Notes: a model not told the origin generated them from the sequence alone. A DNA stretch of 45,395 nt from Elusimicrobiota bacterium (GCA_016212795.1 JACRDT010000016.1:1-45395); one strand, 5' to 3'. Shown: positions 15,112 through 23,790, numbered from the stretch's first letter. Translations and numbers: made by a program.

Positions 15112-17165
15112 ACCTCCCTCGGGCTCTGGCCGGGGCGGCGAACACGATTCCCGGCAGGGCGCCGTCCCGGACGCGGTTGGGAACGGGGTTGGCGGCCGGG
15201 GCGCTCTTGGCGTTCTCCCTTTGGAGCGCGGGCCAGGCCTTCTCGGGCTTCCTGGGGGGGTGCCATGCCCTGCTCGTCCTGGTGGTCCTCGCGGCGGCGG
15301 CCGCAGGGTCGGGCCGCAGGGCCGTGGGCCTGCTGGGGCTCGGCGAGGCCTGCGAGGCCGGCCAGGAGGAGAAGACCCTGGCGGGCGTCACGCTGGGCCT
15401 GGGCTTCCTGAGCCTGGGGACGCTCGCCCTGGCGGCGCTCGGCCTGCTCCAGGCCTGGGCCGTCAGCGCGATGGTCGGGGCGCTCCTGCTGTGGGGCTAC
15501 GCCGAGCTCAAGGAAGGGCTGCTCTCCCTGGACTGGCGTATCGAGCATCCCTTGGCGGCCTCGGCGGTGGGCGCGATTGGATTGACGCTGCTCTGGCTAT
15601 GCCTTATGCCGCCCCACCAGTACGATTCCCTCGTCTACCACCTGGCTTTGCCCGAGACCTACGTGCGCGAGGGGAGGCTCGTGTCGCCGGCGCACCTGCT
15701 GTATTCCCATTTTCCCCAGAACGCCGAGATGCTCTTCGCGGCGGCGCTGGCGTTCAAGAGCGACGCGCTCGCCCAGATGCTCATGTGGCTGGCGACGGCG
15801 CTGAGCCTGTGGTGGGTCGTCGCGAGCGCCAGGCGCGAGGTGGACGCTCCGTCCGCGTGGCTGGCCGCGCTCTTCCTCGCGACCCACACCGCGGTGATGC
15901 TGCTGGCGACGATCACCTACGTGGAGCCGCTGGTGATGCTCTGGACCACCGCCGCGGTGCTCTGCATGCTGCGGTGGAACGCCGCGGGCTCGGGCCGCGG
16001 CTGGCTGGCGCTCTCGGCGGCGTTCTGCGGGCTCGCGTTGGGGACCAAGTACACGGCCGGCGCCACCGCGGCGCTGCTGGCCCTGGTGCCCGCGGGGCGG
16101 GTGGCCTTCGGGCGGGGCCGTCCCGGCGGGTGGCGCGAGCCCCTCAGGGATACGGCGCTCTTCGTCGCGGTGACCACGGCGGTCTTCCTGCCCTGGCTGG
16201 TCAAGAACGCCCTCACCATCGGCAACCCCGTGTTCCCGTTCCTCTACGCGCTGTTCCCGATGACCGGGACCGGCTGGGGCGCCGAGACGGCCAGGCGGTA
16301 CTTCACGATCCTGGCCGAGTACGGGCACGGCGAGAGCTGGCTCAGGGATCTCGTGACGCTGCCCTACCAGCTCCTGGTGAGGTTCGCCCGCTACGGCGGC
16401 GGGATGGACGTGCTGGGCTGCCTCGGGTGGGGGGTCGTCTTCCTGGGCGCTCCCCTGGCTCTCTGGCCGGCGCTCAAGGGCTTGCCGGCCGACCGATCGG
16501 CCGGGCCCGGGGCGCGCCGGTTCCTCAAGCTCCTCATCGCGTACTGCGCCTGCCATTTCCTGGCGTGGTTCGCGACCGGCACGGTGCTGCGCTTCCTGAC
16601 CGCGCTCGCCCCGCTCCTGGCCCTGCTGGCCGCGGCCGGGGCGCGCCGGCTCTGGCTCGCTTCGGACCGCGGCGCCCGGGCGGCGCTGGCCGCGGGCTTG
16701 GCCGTCATGACGGCGGCGAACCTGGGGTTCTTCCTCTACGTCCACGACGTCTTCGAGACCGGGCAGGTCCTGCTGGGCGTCGAGACCCGTTCGGCCTTCC
16801 TCACCCGGCGGCTGGACTACTACAGCTGCGCGGCCTGGTGCCAAGACGGGCTGGGGCCAAATGATAGAATCCTGGTCGTCGGGGAGCAGAGGGCGTATTA
16901 CCTGGCCCGCGACCATGTGGCTTCGACCGTGAACGCTCCGAACCGCTTCGTAGCCATGGCCAACGGCGCCGCCGACCCCTCGGACCTGGCCCGGCGGCTC
17001 CGGTCGGAGGGCTTCACGGCGGTCCTCTACGTCCCCCGGGAGATGAAGCGGCTGATGACGGCGTTCGGGGACATCACCGAGAAGGGCTTCGGGAACATCA
17101 GCGGCCTGTTCGACAGGTCCGCGCCGGTCTTCGGCGGGCCGGCCTGCGCGGTATACCGATTGTGA
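15108..17165 (+). CDS. Large GT-C-type membrane glycosyltransferase or polymerase
   Basis: A 685-residue protein with at least twelve hydrophobic segments. After two or three N-terminal helices, a loop reads [21 protein letters not shown]; acidic residues in the first large external loop are typical of GT-C enzymes (RgtA/ArnT/GT39-like). A periplasmic tail of about 150 residues ends the protein. It overlaps the GT2 gene upstream and the phosphoglycosyltransferase gene downstream by four bases each, so all three are co-translated. The family is called from architecture; the substrate is unknown. Confidence 0.7.
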   Translation: MNLPRALAGAANTIPGRAPSRTRLGTGLAAGALLAFSLWSAGQAFSGFLGGCHALLVLVVLAAAAAGSGRRAVGLLGLGEACEAGQEEKTLAGVTLGLGFLSLGTLALAALGLLQAWAVSAMVGALLLWGYAELKEGLLSLDWRIEHPLAASAVGAIGLTLLWLCLMPPHQYDSLVYHLALPETYVREGRLVSPAHLLYSHFPQNAEMLFAAALAFKSDALAQMLMWLATALSLWWVVASARREVDAPSAWLAALFLATHTAVMLLATITYVEPLVMLWTTAAVLCMLRWNAAGSGRGWLALSAAFCGLALGTKYTAGATAALLALVPAGRVAFGRGRPGGWREPLRDTALFVAVTTAVFLPWLVKNALTIGNPVFPFLYALFPMTGTGWGAETARRYFTILAEYGHGESWLRDLVTLPYQLLVRFARYGGGMDVLGCLGWGVVFLGAPLALWPALKGLPADRSAGPGARRFLKLLIAYCACHFLAWFATGTVLRFLTALAPLLALLAAAGARRLWLASDRGARAALAAGLAVMTAANLGFFLYVHDVFETGQVLLGVETRSAFLTRRLDYYSCAAWCQDGLGPNDRILVVGEQRAYYLARDHVASTVNAPNRFVAMANGAADPSDLARRLRSEGFTAVLYVPREMKRLMTAFGDITEKGFGNISGLFDRSAPVFGGPACAVYRL

Positions 17166-18196
17166 GGATCGAGGCCCTCTACGCCCTGTCCATCCTCTCG
17201 GCCATGGGCATCTCCTTCCTGGCGACCCCGCTGGTCCGGGCCATGGCGCTGCGCCTGGGGTGGCTCGACACGCCGAGCTCGGCGGTCAAGACCCACAAAG
17301 TGGCCACCCCGTGCGTGGGGGGCATCGCCATCTTCCTCGCCTTCGCCGGGACCCTGGTCCTGCTGCGGTACCTGACGCAGTTCCCGAGCGGCACCCTGCG
17401 CAGCCTGCGGGCCATCCTGATGGGGGGCGGGTTCCTCTTCGTGCTGGGGCTCGCCGACGACATGACCAAGCCCCGCGGGCTCCATTTCAAGGTCAAGTTC
17501 GTGGTCCAGGGCCTCGCGACGGTCGCGCTGCTCGGCTACGGGATCAGCATCCACTTCATCTCCCCGCACTACGTCGGGGCCGTCCTGACCGTCCTGTGGG
17601 TCGTGGGGATCACCAACGCCCTCAACATCATCGACATCATGGACGGCCTGGCCGCGAGCCAGGCCGCGATCGCGGCCCTGGCCTTCCTGATGATCTCCCT
17701 GCCTTCCGAGGAGCTCTACGTCAACTTCGCCTCGGCGGCGCTCGCCGGCGCTACCCTGGGGTTCCTGCCGTGGAACTTCTCCTCCAAGCGCAAGATCTTC
17801 ATGGGGGACTCCGGCAGCATGTTCCTGGGGTTCGTCCTGGCCGCGCTCGCCATGGGGACCAAGTACAGCGAGGTCAACGACGTCGGCGTCTACGCGCCCC
17901 TGCTCATCCTGATGGTCCCCATGTACGACACGCTCTTCGTGATGTTCCTGCGCATCCGCAACGGCCAGTCGCCGTTCCTGGGGTCCAAGGACCACTTCGC
18001 CCTGCGGCTCGAGAAGATGGGCCACTCCCGGCCGAAGGTCGTGGCCATGGCGGCCGGCGCGGCCATGGTGCTCGGCTTTTGCGCCTTCCTGGTGACCCAG
18101 CTCGACGTCGTCCTGGCCCTGTGCATCTACGGCGTGGTCGGGTTCGAGGTCCTGCTCCTGAGCCGCCACCTGGCCAGAGTCGAGATGCATCGGTGA
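17162..18196 (+). CDS. Polyprenyl-phosphate sugar-1-phosphate transferase (WecA/MraY family)
   Basis: A 344-residue enzyme with about ten membrane helices that would transfer a sugar-1-phosphate (usually GlcNAc-1-P) from its UDP donor to undecaprenyl phosphate, starting a lipid-linked glycan. Family motifs are intact: GLADD with D99/D100, NALNIIDIMDGLA with the catalytic Asp near 158-161, and FMGDSGSMFLG near 215. The C-terminus has DHFALRLEKMGHS, the usual last cytoplasmic His-containing loop. WecA/TagO is a better fit than MraY because it sits among glycan genes and no peptidoglycan genes are nearby. GTG start, overlapping the preceding stop. Confidence 0.88.
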   Translation: MRIEALYALSILSAMGISFLATPLVRAMALRLGWLDTPSSAVKTHKVATPCVGGIAIFLAFAGTLVLLRYLTQFPSGTLRSLRAILMGGGFLFVLGLADDMTKPRGLHFKVKFVVQGLATVALLGYGISIHFISPHYVGAVLTVLWVVGITNALNIIDIMDGLAASQAAIAALAFLMISLPSEELYVNFASAALAGATLGFLPWNFSSKRKIFMGDSGSMFLGFVLAALAMGTKYSEVNDVGVYAPLLILMVPMYDTLFVMFLRIRNGQSPFLGSKDHFALRLEKMGHSRPKVVAMAAGAAMVLGFCAFLVTQLDVVLALCIYGVVGFEVLLLSRHLARVEMHR

Positions 18197-19539
18197 TCAG
18201 GACCGACGTCCTCATCCTCGGGGGCGGGCTCTCGGGGCTCTCCACCGCCTATCACTTGGGCGAGCGCGCCGGCCGGAGCTGCCTGGTGGTGGACAAGAGC
18301 CCCGTCATCGGCGGCACGGCGGGGTCGGTGCGCCGCGAGGGCTTCGTCTTCGACCACACGGGGCACCTCCTCCACCTGCACGACCCCTACGGCAAGAGGC
18401 TCGTCGCGACCCTGCTGCGGGGGAACCTCGCTTGGCTTGCGCGGAGCTCCTGGATCCATTCCCAAGGAGTCGACACCCGGTATCCCTTCCAGGCCAACAC
18501 GTTCGGCCTGCCCGCGGCGGTGGTGGAGGAATGCGTCGCGGGCTTCCTGAAGACCGTGCATTGGCCGGCCCCTCCGGCGACGGGCTCGTTTCGGGACTGG
18601 TGCCTGGCGCAGTTCGGGGAGGGGATCAGCCGGCGCTTCATGTTCCCCTACAACGAGAAGGTCTGGCGCAGGTCGCTGCGGGAGATCACGACGGACTGGC
18701 AGGGCCCGTTCGTGCCCAAGCCGGCCGCGGGCGAAGTCATCCGGGGCGCCTTGATGGACCAGGCCCAGGCGTTCGGCTATAACGCCGCCTTCAGCTATCC
18801 CATCCGGGGCGGGATCCAGTCCCTTCCGGAGAGCCTGGCCCGTTCCCTGGCCGGGGGCCGGCTCCGCCTGGGCGCGCGCGTCGCGTCCGTGGACCTGGCG
18901 GCGCGGGTCGCGGTCGTCGAGGGGGTCGGGGAGGTTGGGTTCGGGAGGCTCGTCAACACCATGCCCCTGCCCCATTTCCTGGACCTGGCGCGGCCCCTTC
19001 CCGCCGGGGTCCTCGAGGCGCGCCGGAACCTCAGGCACAACTCGGTCTACTGCCTCAACATCGGCATCGCCAGGCCTCGCGTCTCGGACAAGCACTGGAT
19101 CTATTTCCCGGAGAAGGGGTTCGCGTTCTACCGCGCGGGGTTCCTGAGCAATTTCTCGCGGCATGTCGCGCCGGCGGGCGCCTCCTCCATGTACATCGAA
19201 GCCGCCCGGAGGCCTTCGGAGAAGGTGGAGCTTCCCAGGCTCGAAAGGCTGTTCCTGGAGGGGCTGAGGGCGTGCGGCATCCTCCGGCGCTCCGACAGGA
19301 TCGTCGCCAGGCATTGGGCGCCGATCGAATACGGCTACGTGGTCTACGACCGCGATAGGACTGCGGCGCTCAAAACCGTTTTCGCCTTCCTTCGGAAGGC
19401 GAAAGTTGAGTCGATCGGGCGCTACGGGGCCTGGAAGTACTCCTTCATGGAGGAGGCGCTGCTCGACGGCAAGAGGTGCGCGGAGAGGCTTTCGTCCGGC
19501 GGCCGAAGCCGTGCGCAAGGACTGGCGCGCGGAGCTTGA
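18193..19539 (+). CDS. FAD-dependent amine-oxidase/UDP-galactopyranose-mutase-like flavoprotein
   Basis: A 448-residue flavoprotein. The dinucleotide-binding motif LILGGGLSGLSTAYHL is at residues 7-22, followed by the acidic VVDKSPVIGG. FMFPYNEKVWR in the middle resembles the family of FAD oxidoreductases and UDP-galactopyranose mutases found in polysaccharide clusters. A second FAD contact (GRYGAWKYSFMEEALLDGK) is at the C-terminus. It may rearrange or oxidise a sugar nucleotide or lipid-linked intermediate. GTG start overlapping the preceding stop; last gene of the operon running from 14326. Confidence 0.7.
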   Translation: MIRTDVLILGGGLSGLSTAYHLGERAGRSCLVVDKSPVIGGTAGSVRREGFVFDHTGHLLHLHDPYGKRLVATLLRGNLAWLARSSWIHSQGVDTRYPFQANTFGLPAAVVEECVAGFLKTVHWPAPPATGSFRDWCLAQFGEGISRRFMFPYNEKVWRRSLREITTDWQGPFVPKPAAGEVIRGALMDQAQAFGYNAAFSYPIRGGIQSLPESLARSLAGGRLRLGARVASVDLAARVAVVEGVGEVGFGRLVNTMPLPHFLDLARPLPAGVLEARRNLRHNSVYCLNIGIARPRVSDKHWIYFPEKGFAFYRAGFLSNFSRHVAPAGASSMYIEAARRPSEKVELPRLERLFLEGLRACGILRRSDRIVARHWAPIEYGYVVYDRDRTAALKTVFAFLRKAKVESIGRYGAWKYSFMEEALLDGKRCAERLSSGGRSRAQGLARGA

Positions 19540-20026
19540 CGAAGGCGGCAAGCGCCTCTACGACGAGCTCCGGCTCTGGCGCGGCCGAAGGGCCAGGCGC
19601 GAGGGCATGCCGCCCTATCTCATCCTCTCGAACCGCGAGCTAGACTTCTGGCTCAAGGGGATCGGGCTCAAGAAGAAGCCCGCGGCTGAGCCGGCAAAGC
19701 CCGAAGCGAAGTGGTTTCCAGCGAAACCCGCCGTCCCAAGGGTCGCCCCGCCCGCCAACGGCATCCCAAAAAGGCGGTCGGGACGCTCGGGCTCCGCTCT
19801 CGTCCCATTCCCATCACTCACAGGAAGGGACAGTCCCGCAAGGCGGGACGACCGCGCCCCGCTTCCTGACGGGCCCGGGCAGCCCGCAAGACAGGTACCC
19901 GTACCCCTGCCGGCGCCCCAGGCCTCCCGGCCGCGTCCCTCCCGCCCCCCGTCCCGAAAGGACCGCTTTTCCGGACGGCTCGAATCCCGGCCTTGCTCCG
20001 CCGCGACTCCGCAGGCGGGCCCTTGA
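19511..20026 (+). CDS. HRDC-like fragment with low-complexity tail (possibly decaying)
   Basis: A 171-residue frame starting with GTG inside the end of the flavoprotein gene. Residues about 10-50 (YDELRLWRGRRARREGMPPYLILSNRELDFWL) resemble the first half of an HRDC domain, the nucleic-acid-binding module of RecQ helicases and RNase D. The second half of the domain is missing. The rest is a basic Pro/Arg-rich run that also contains nested DNA hairpins and a diverged copy of the dispersed repeat. It is either a small DNA-binding protein or, more likely, a gene remnant reading through repetitive DNA. Confidence 0.4.
   Translation: MRKDWRAELDEGGKRLYDELRLWRGRRARREGMPPYLILSNRELDFWLKGIGLKKKPAAEPAKPEAKWFPAKPAVPRVAPPANGIPKRRSGRSGSALVPFPSLTGRDSPARRDDRAPLPDGPGQPARQVPVPLPAPQASRPRPSRPPSRKDRFSGRLESRPCSAATPQAGP
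19747..19797 (-). repeat. Diverged copy of the coding-embedded repeat family
   Basis: Read on the minus strand, blocks CCGAGCGTCCC (19780-19790) and CGTTGGCG (19753-19760) occur in the same order and almost the same spacing as in the copies at 23535, 25733 and 29310. The sequence between them has diverged. Assignment is tentative. Confidence 0.4.
19821..19868. repeat. Two-tier hairpin sequence
   Basis: Outer arms CAGGAAG/CTTCCTG (19821-19827 and 19862-19868) enclose an inner 7-bp stem GTCCCGC-AAG-GCGGGAC. No T-tract follows. It may be part of the repeat-rich debris after the glycan operon. Confidence 0.5.
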
Positions 20027-20051
20027 CGGAAGGCGGTTTTCGGATTATATT
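20023..20051 (+). promoter_or_regulatory. Promoter TTGACG-17-TATATT of the RHH antitoxin gene
   Basis: TTGACG at 20023-20028 and TATATT at 20046-20051 with a 17-base spacer. The downstream leader carries AGGAGGG before the ATG at 20084. Confidence 0.7.
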
Positions 20052-20083
20052 ATATTGTCATACATAGCATTAGGAGGGACGCC

Positions 20084-20326
20084 ATGCGGCACAGACATTC
20101 CCACCCGGTCACCATCACCCTCACGCCCAAGCTCTTCCTGCTGGCTGAGAAGATCGCTGAGGAGGAGGGGCGCACGCGCTCCGAGCTTTTCCGGGAGGCC
20201 CTCCGGAAGTACGTTTGGGAAAGGTCCTGGAAGAAGCTTCAGGAATACGGCGCCAAGAAGGCCCGGGAAATGGGCGTCAAGAGCGACGAGGACATCGAGC
20301 GTCTGATCGACGAAGGGAGGGTGTAA
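20084..20326 (+). CDS. Ribbon-helix-helix (CopG/Arc-type) antitoxin
   Basis: An 80-residue RHH protein. HPVTITLTPKLFLLAEKIAEEEGRTRSELFREALRKYV gives the beta-strand, two helices and the GRTRSE turn typical of MetJ/Arc/CopG antitoxins paired with PIN toxins. The C-terminal 35 residues would bind the toxin. It has a good promoter and Shine-Dalgarno. The PIN gene that follows is broken, so this antitoxin is now an orphan. It may still act as a DNA-binding repressor of its own promoter. Confidence 0.85.
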   Translation: MRHRHSHPVTITLTPKLFLLAEKIAEEEGRTRSELFREALRKYVWERSWKKLQEYGAKKAREMGVKSDEDIERLIDEGRV

Positions 20327-20635
20327 TTTGTCTCTCCCTTCATCCTGCTTGAGTTCGAGGACAAGCTGAAATCGAAGTTCGGGTATTCGGCCCGGGACGC
20401 CTATGAGGCCATGGCGGACATCGAGGTGATCTCCCAAATTGTCCGCCCGCAGGACAAAATACAAGCCATCGAAAGAAAGGACTCCGACAACCGCATCCTG
20501 GAATGCGCCCTGGAAGCCGAGGCGGATGTTCTGGTGACCGGCAACATGCGCCACATCCGGCCGCTGGGCGCCTTCCAGGGCGTCGATATCCTCACGCCCC
20601 GCGAGTTCCTGGACAAATACTTCCCCGCCGGCTAG
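20327..20635 (+). pseudogene. PIN-domain toxin lacking its N-terminus
   Basis: Directly after the antitoxin stop, in the same frame, coding similarity begins in mid-domain: FVSPFILLEFEDKLKSKFG, then MADIEVISQIV, then DNRILECALEAEADVLVTGN, then ILTPREFLDKYF. This is the last two thirds of a PIN ribonuclease (PF13470-like). The first 40-50 residues, with the initiating Met and the first catalytic Asp (usually in DTNV), are absent. The first in-frame ATG is 20411, so any product would be about 74 residues. The late acidic site reads TGNMRH where GD is usual. A deletion joining the antitoxin stop to mid-toxin explains this. Confidence 0.8.
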
Positions 20636-20713
20636 GGCCGCTTCCTCGACTGCGCGTGCTCCCGGCTGGACCGAGTGGACCATGGTGCGCCTTCATCTGG
20701 CGCCGTGGCCGTC

Positions 20714-20742
20714 TTGACCCGGGCCGTTGCGCGGTGTAAACT
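20714..20742 (+). promoter_or_regulatory. Promoter TTGACC-17-TAAACT before a micro-ORF
   Basis: TTGACC at 20714-20719, 17 bases, TAAACT at 20737-20742: the same elements as at 13811 and on the minus strand at 37932. It lies in the 360-base gap between the PIN remnant and the radical SAM gene. Confidence 0.6.
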
Positions 20743-20767
20743 TGTCAGAGCCCTCGGAGGTGTTCCC

Positions 20768-20833
20768 ATGGCTGTCCTGAAATGGCGCCTGAACCGGCCA
20801 AGATGGCCGACACAGCATTTCCAAATAGGCTAG
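20768..20833 (+). CDS. Candidate 21-residue micro-ORF
   Basis: A 21-residue frame starting MAVLKWRLNRPRWP behind a strong promoter and CGGAGG eight bases upstream. It is basic and aromatic. It could be a leader peptide, a small protein or the stub of a lost gene. A second short frame (20905-20991, GTG start, 28 residues, GGGAG upstream) ends five bases before the radical SAM gene. Nothing else is visible in this gap. Confidence 0.3.
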   Translation: MAVLKWRLNRPRWPTQHFQIG

Positions 20834-20995
20834 AATAGGTTGTTCGGCCGTTTCGGCTTCAGGAGACAGTTGGAAACCCGGTCTGACAAAGGATACCGGG
20901 AGCGGTGAACCCCAGCGCGAAGAGCACGGAGGGCACTCGGACGCCGGAGGAACTGCCGGACTTGATCGAAGCCATCTGCGCGCCTCCATGAAGCC

Positions 20996-23776
20996 GTGAA
21001 AATCATCCTCATCCAGCCTCCGGGCCTGCAGTCCCAGGACAGCTACTCCAGCTTCACGCAGCCTCCGCTGGGCATCGCGTACCTGACGGCCTACGCCAAG
21101 ACGCTGGGGTTCGAGGTGGAGGTCATCGACGGCGTCGGGGCCGCCCTCTCGCGGACCCACCCCTGGAGCGGGGGGCAGGGCCTGCTGCTGCAGGGGCTGA
21201 CCCTCGACGAGGTGGTCGCCCGGGTGCCGCCGGACGCCGAGGTGGTCGGGCTCTCGATCATGTTCACGCACTCCTGGCCCATGGTGCGCGAGCTCATGCG
21301 GGGGATCCGGCGCGCTCTCCCCCGGGCGTTCCTGATGGCGGGCGGCGAGCACGCGACCGCCATGCCCGAGCAGGTCCTGCGCGACGGCGGGGCCGACCTG
21401 GTCGTGCGCGGCGAGGGGGAGGCCACGTTCGGGGAGACCTTGGAGCGGCTCAGGATGGACATGCGCTCGTGGGGGTCCCAGCCCGGGGTCGCGTTCCTCG
21501 ACGGCCAGGGCAAGCTCGTGCGCACGGAGCGCCAGCCCAGGATCATGCAGCTCGACAGCCTGCCCCTTCCGGATTGGGACAGCCTCAACATCCGGACCTA
21601 CATGGACAGCCACGTCTTCATGGGTCCCTCGGGCTCGGGCAGCCGTTCGATCCCCATGCTGGCCACCCGGGGCTGCCCCTACGGCTGCACCTTCTGCGCC
21701 TCGCCCAACATGTGGACGCGGCTCTATCGCACCCGGGAGCCGGTGAAGGTGGTTTCGGAGATGCAGCGCTGGCTGGAGAAGTACGGGGCCAACGACTTCC
21801 AGTTCCAGGACCTGACCGCGATCGTGCGCAAGGAATGGATCGTCGAGTTCTGCCAAGAGCTCATCAAGCGCAAGCTCGGCATCACCTGGCAGATCCCCGT
21901 GGGCACCCGCGCGGAGGCCATCGACGCCGAGGTGACCGACCTGCTGATGGCCTCGGGCTGCTCCCACGTGACCTACGCCCCGGAGTCGGGCAGCGAGCGC
22001 GTCCTCAAGCTCGTGGACAAGAGGGTGCGCCTGAGCCAGATCGAAGCCTCGGCCATCGCCGCCCTCCGCTCGGGGATGGGGGTCTGCCTCTTCATGATGG
22101 TGGGCTTCCCGCAGGAGGAGGAGGAGGACGTCCGGCTGACGTTCCAGTTCATCCGCAGGATGGCCAGGCTGGGCGTCCACGAGATGGCGCTGGCGACTTT
22201 CGTGCCCTTCCCCGGCACGGCGCTCTTCGAAGAGATCGACAAGGCCAGGCCCATCAAGGTCGACGACGACTACTGCTACGGCATGACCGGCGCGACCCGG
22301 CTCCTGCGCATCAAGTCCTGGAACCCCAGGCTCTCGGATCTGGCCCTCCGCAGGCTCAAGCTGTCGGGCATGGCCCAGTTCTACGGGCTGTCGTTCGCGA
22401 CGCATCCCTTCAGGGTCTGGGACCTGGCGAAGGCCTGGGTCACCGGGGAGCAGAAGACGAAGACGGACCGGGTCCTGCGGGAATTCAGCGACAAGCTCAA
22501 GCGCAGGCTTGCCTCGGCCCTCGGAGGGAAAGCCCTGCCGTGCGCGCTGGCGGTCCTCGCCGGCGGGGCCTTGGGCTGCGGCCGCCCGGAGGGGCCGACG
22601 ATGGTTCGGGTCGTGACGCGAGACGTCTCGCCGAGGGCGCCGGCCGGCTCCTTCGCCGCCCGGCCCAAGACCCTCTACCGGTCGGGGTCCAAGCTGGGCC
22701 GCGTCGAGGAGGCGCCGGACCCCGAGCGCGGCCGCCATACTCTGGTCGTGGTCAACGAGCCCGACGTGTGGATCGTCAACCTGCTGGACAAGACCGCCGC
22801 CCACATGGCCGACAACGGGCCCGCCGCCGACTTCCACGCCACCCTCTTCCCGCCGGGCGCGGCGCCGCCGGCGATCGCTGCCTTCGAGTTCGGGCGGGAA
22901 GAGAGCTTCCTCCAGGCCGGCGGCGGCCGCAAGACCGGCGAGGAGACCGTCGCCGGGCAGGCTTGCGACCGGTTCGAGGTGGAGGCGGCGGACCACCGCC
23001 TCATCCTCTTTCTGAAGGCGGGGACGCGCACGCCGTGGGGGGTCCGGGTCCTGCGCGGGGCCGAGGTCCGGGCCGATTTCCGCTACGAAGCCTACGACCC
23101 CGACCTGGCCCTGGATAGGAGCCTCTTCGCCGCTCCCCGGGGGGTCGCCGTCACCGAGGGCGGGAAGCCGACCGCGTCCCCGCCCGCGGCCCCCGGGCCA
23201 GGGGCCAAGGCCCCGTCCCCCGTGATCCGGATCGACGCCGTCGGCGCGCGGGCCCGGCTCGTGAACCCCGACCCGGCCGCGTGGCGGCCGGCGGCCCGGC
23301 AGACCGACCCAGCGGCCGGCAAGGGGATCGCGGTGTTCAGGCATCTCCCGATCAAAGTCGAGGGCGGCCAGGACGTCCAGCCCTCGGTGTCCGTGGTGTT
23401 CGAGAGGCTCCGCGACCCGTCGCTGTCCCTCGCGGGCTACGTGAAGCTGGCCCGCGGCCGCCCGGCCACGTTCCCGGAGAAGAAGGTCGAGCGGCGAGGC
23501 GGCCTGCTCGTCTATCATTGCGAGTATGACCGGGGCGCGGTCCAGGCCGGAGGCCGAGCGTCCCCTGCGCCATCAGGAAAGGTGTGGGCGGCAGGGGGCG
23601 TGAAGCACCGCCTCATCGTCGGCTACGGGGTCGCCGGGGGGACGGGCTTCCAGGTCATCGCCGACGCCGCCGAGAGCGTCTACCCGCGGGTGAAAAAGGA
23701 CATCGAATCGTGGATCGGCTCTCTGCGCCTCGATGGCGGGGCGCGGCCGAGGCCGGGGGCCGGGGAGCGGCGATAG
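20996..23776 (+). CDS. B12-binding radical SAM protein fused to a lipoprotein-like C-terminal half
   Basis: A 926-residue frame with two unlike halves. Residues about 1-150 form a cobalamin-binding fold starting MKIILIQPP. Residues about 215-430 are radical SAM, with the cluster motif C227-x3-C231-x2-C234 (GCPYGCTFC). Such enzymes carry out B12-dependent methylations or rearrangements. From about 502 the sequence turns into what looks like a lipoprotein signal (basic KRR, hydrophobic stretch, ALGC with C528). About 400 residues follow: a LolA/DUF4412-like beta-rich region (DPERGRHTLVVVNEPDVWIV) and a second domain. No in-frame start precedes the signal-like segment, so the fusion is real in this sequence. 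Starts with GTG. Confidence 0.75.
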   Translation: MKIILIQPPGLQSQDSYSSFTQPPLGIAYLTAYAKTLGFEVEVIDGVGAALSRTHPWSGGQGLLLQGLTLDEVVARVPPDAEVVGLSIMFTHSWPMVRELMRGIRRALPRAFLMAGGEHATAMPEQVLRDGGADLVVRGEGEATFGETLERLRMDMRSWGSQPGVAFLDGQGKLVRTERQPRIMQLDSLPLPDWDSLNIRTYMDSHVFMGPSGSGSRSIPMLATRGCPYGCTFCASPNMWTRLYRTREPVKVVSEMQRWLEKYGANDFQFQDLTAIVRKEWIVEFCQELIKRKLGITWQIPVGTRAEAIDAEVTDLLMASGCSHVTYAPESGSERVLKLVDKRVRLSQIEASAIAALRSGMGVCLFMMVGFPQEEEEDVRLTFQFIRRMARLGVHEMALATFVPFPGTALFEEIDKARPIKVDDDYCYGMTGATRLLRIKSWNPRLSDLALRRLKLSGMAQFYGLSFATHPFRVWDLAKAWVTGEQKTKTDRVLREFSDKLKRRLASALGGKALPCALAVLAGGALGCGRPEGPTMVRVVTRDVSPRAPAGSFAARPKTLYRSGSKLGRVEEAPDPERGRHTLVVVNEPDVWIVNLLDKTAAHMADNGPAADFHATLFPPGAAPPAIAAFEFGREESFLQAGGGRKTGEETVAGQACDRFEVEAADHRLILFLKAGTRTPWGVRVLRGAEVRADFRYEAYDPDLALDRSLFAAPRGVAVTEGGKPTASPPAAPGPGAKAPSPVIRIDAVGARARLVNPDPAAWRPAARQTDPAAGKGIAVFRHLPIKVEGGQDVQPSVSVVFERLRDPSLSLAGYVKLARGRPATFPEKKVERRGGLLVYHCEYDRGAVQAGGRASPAPSGKVWAAGGVKHRLIVGYGVAGGTGFQVIADAAESVYPRVKKDIESWIGSLRLDGGARPRPGAGERR
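23535..23599 (+). repeat. Coding-embedded repeat, copy 1
   Basis: 65 bases that match 25733-25797 at 62 positions. Here it is read as AGGRASPAPSGKVWAAGG inside the lipoprotein-like half of the fusion protein. Confidence 0.85.
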
Positions 23777-23790
23777 GGGGAACCCGCGGG

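Noticed and set aside
20834..20995. Cobalamin riboswitch upstream of the B12-radical SAM gene
   Set aside because: Considered because of the downstream B12-binding domain. The conserved B12-box sequence is not visible and only a short CCGGT/ACCGG pairing is present.
23170..23222. Further repeat copy in the fusion protein
   Set aside because: Shares GCGTCCCCGCC with copy 3, but the flanking bases do not align; probably chance in a Pro/Ala-rich coding stretch.
20693..23518. Very long open frame on the minus strand opposite the radical SAM fusion
   Set aside because: Its translation is a low-complexity Gly/Arg/Pro/His/Glu mix with no domain; it is an antisense artefact of GC-rich third positions.
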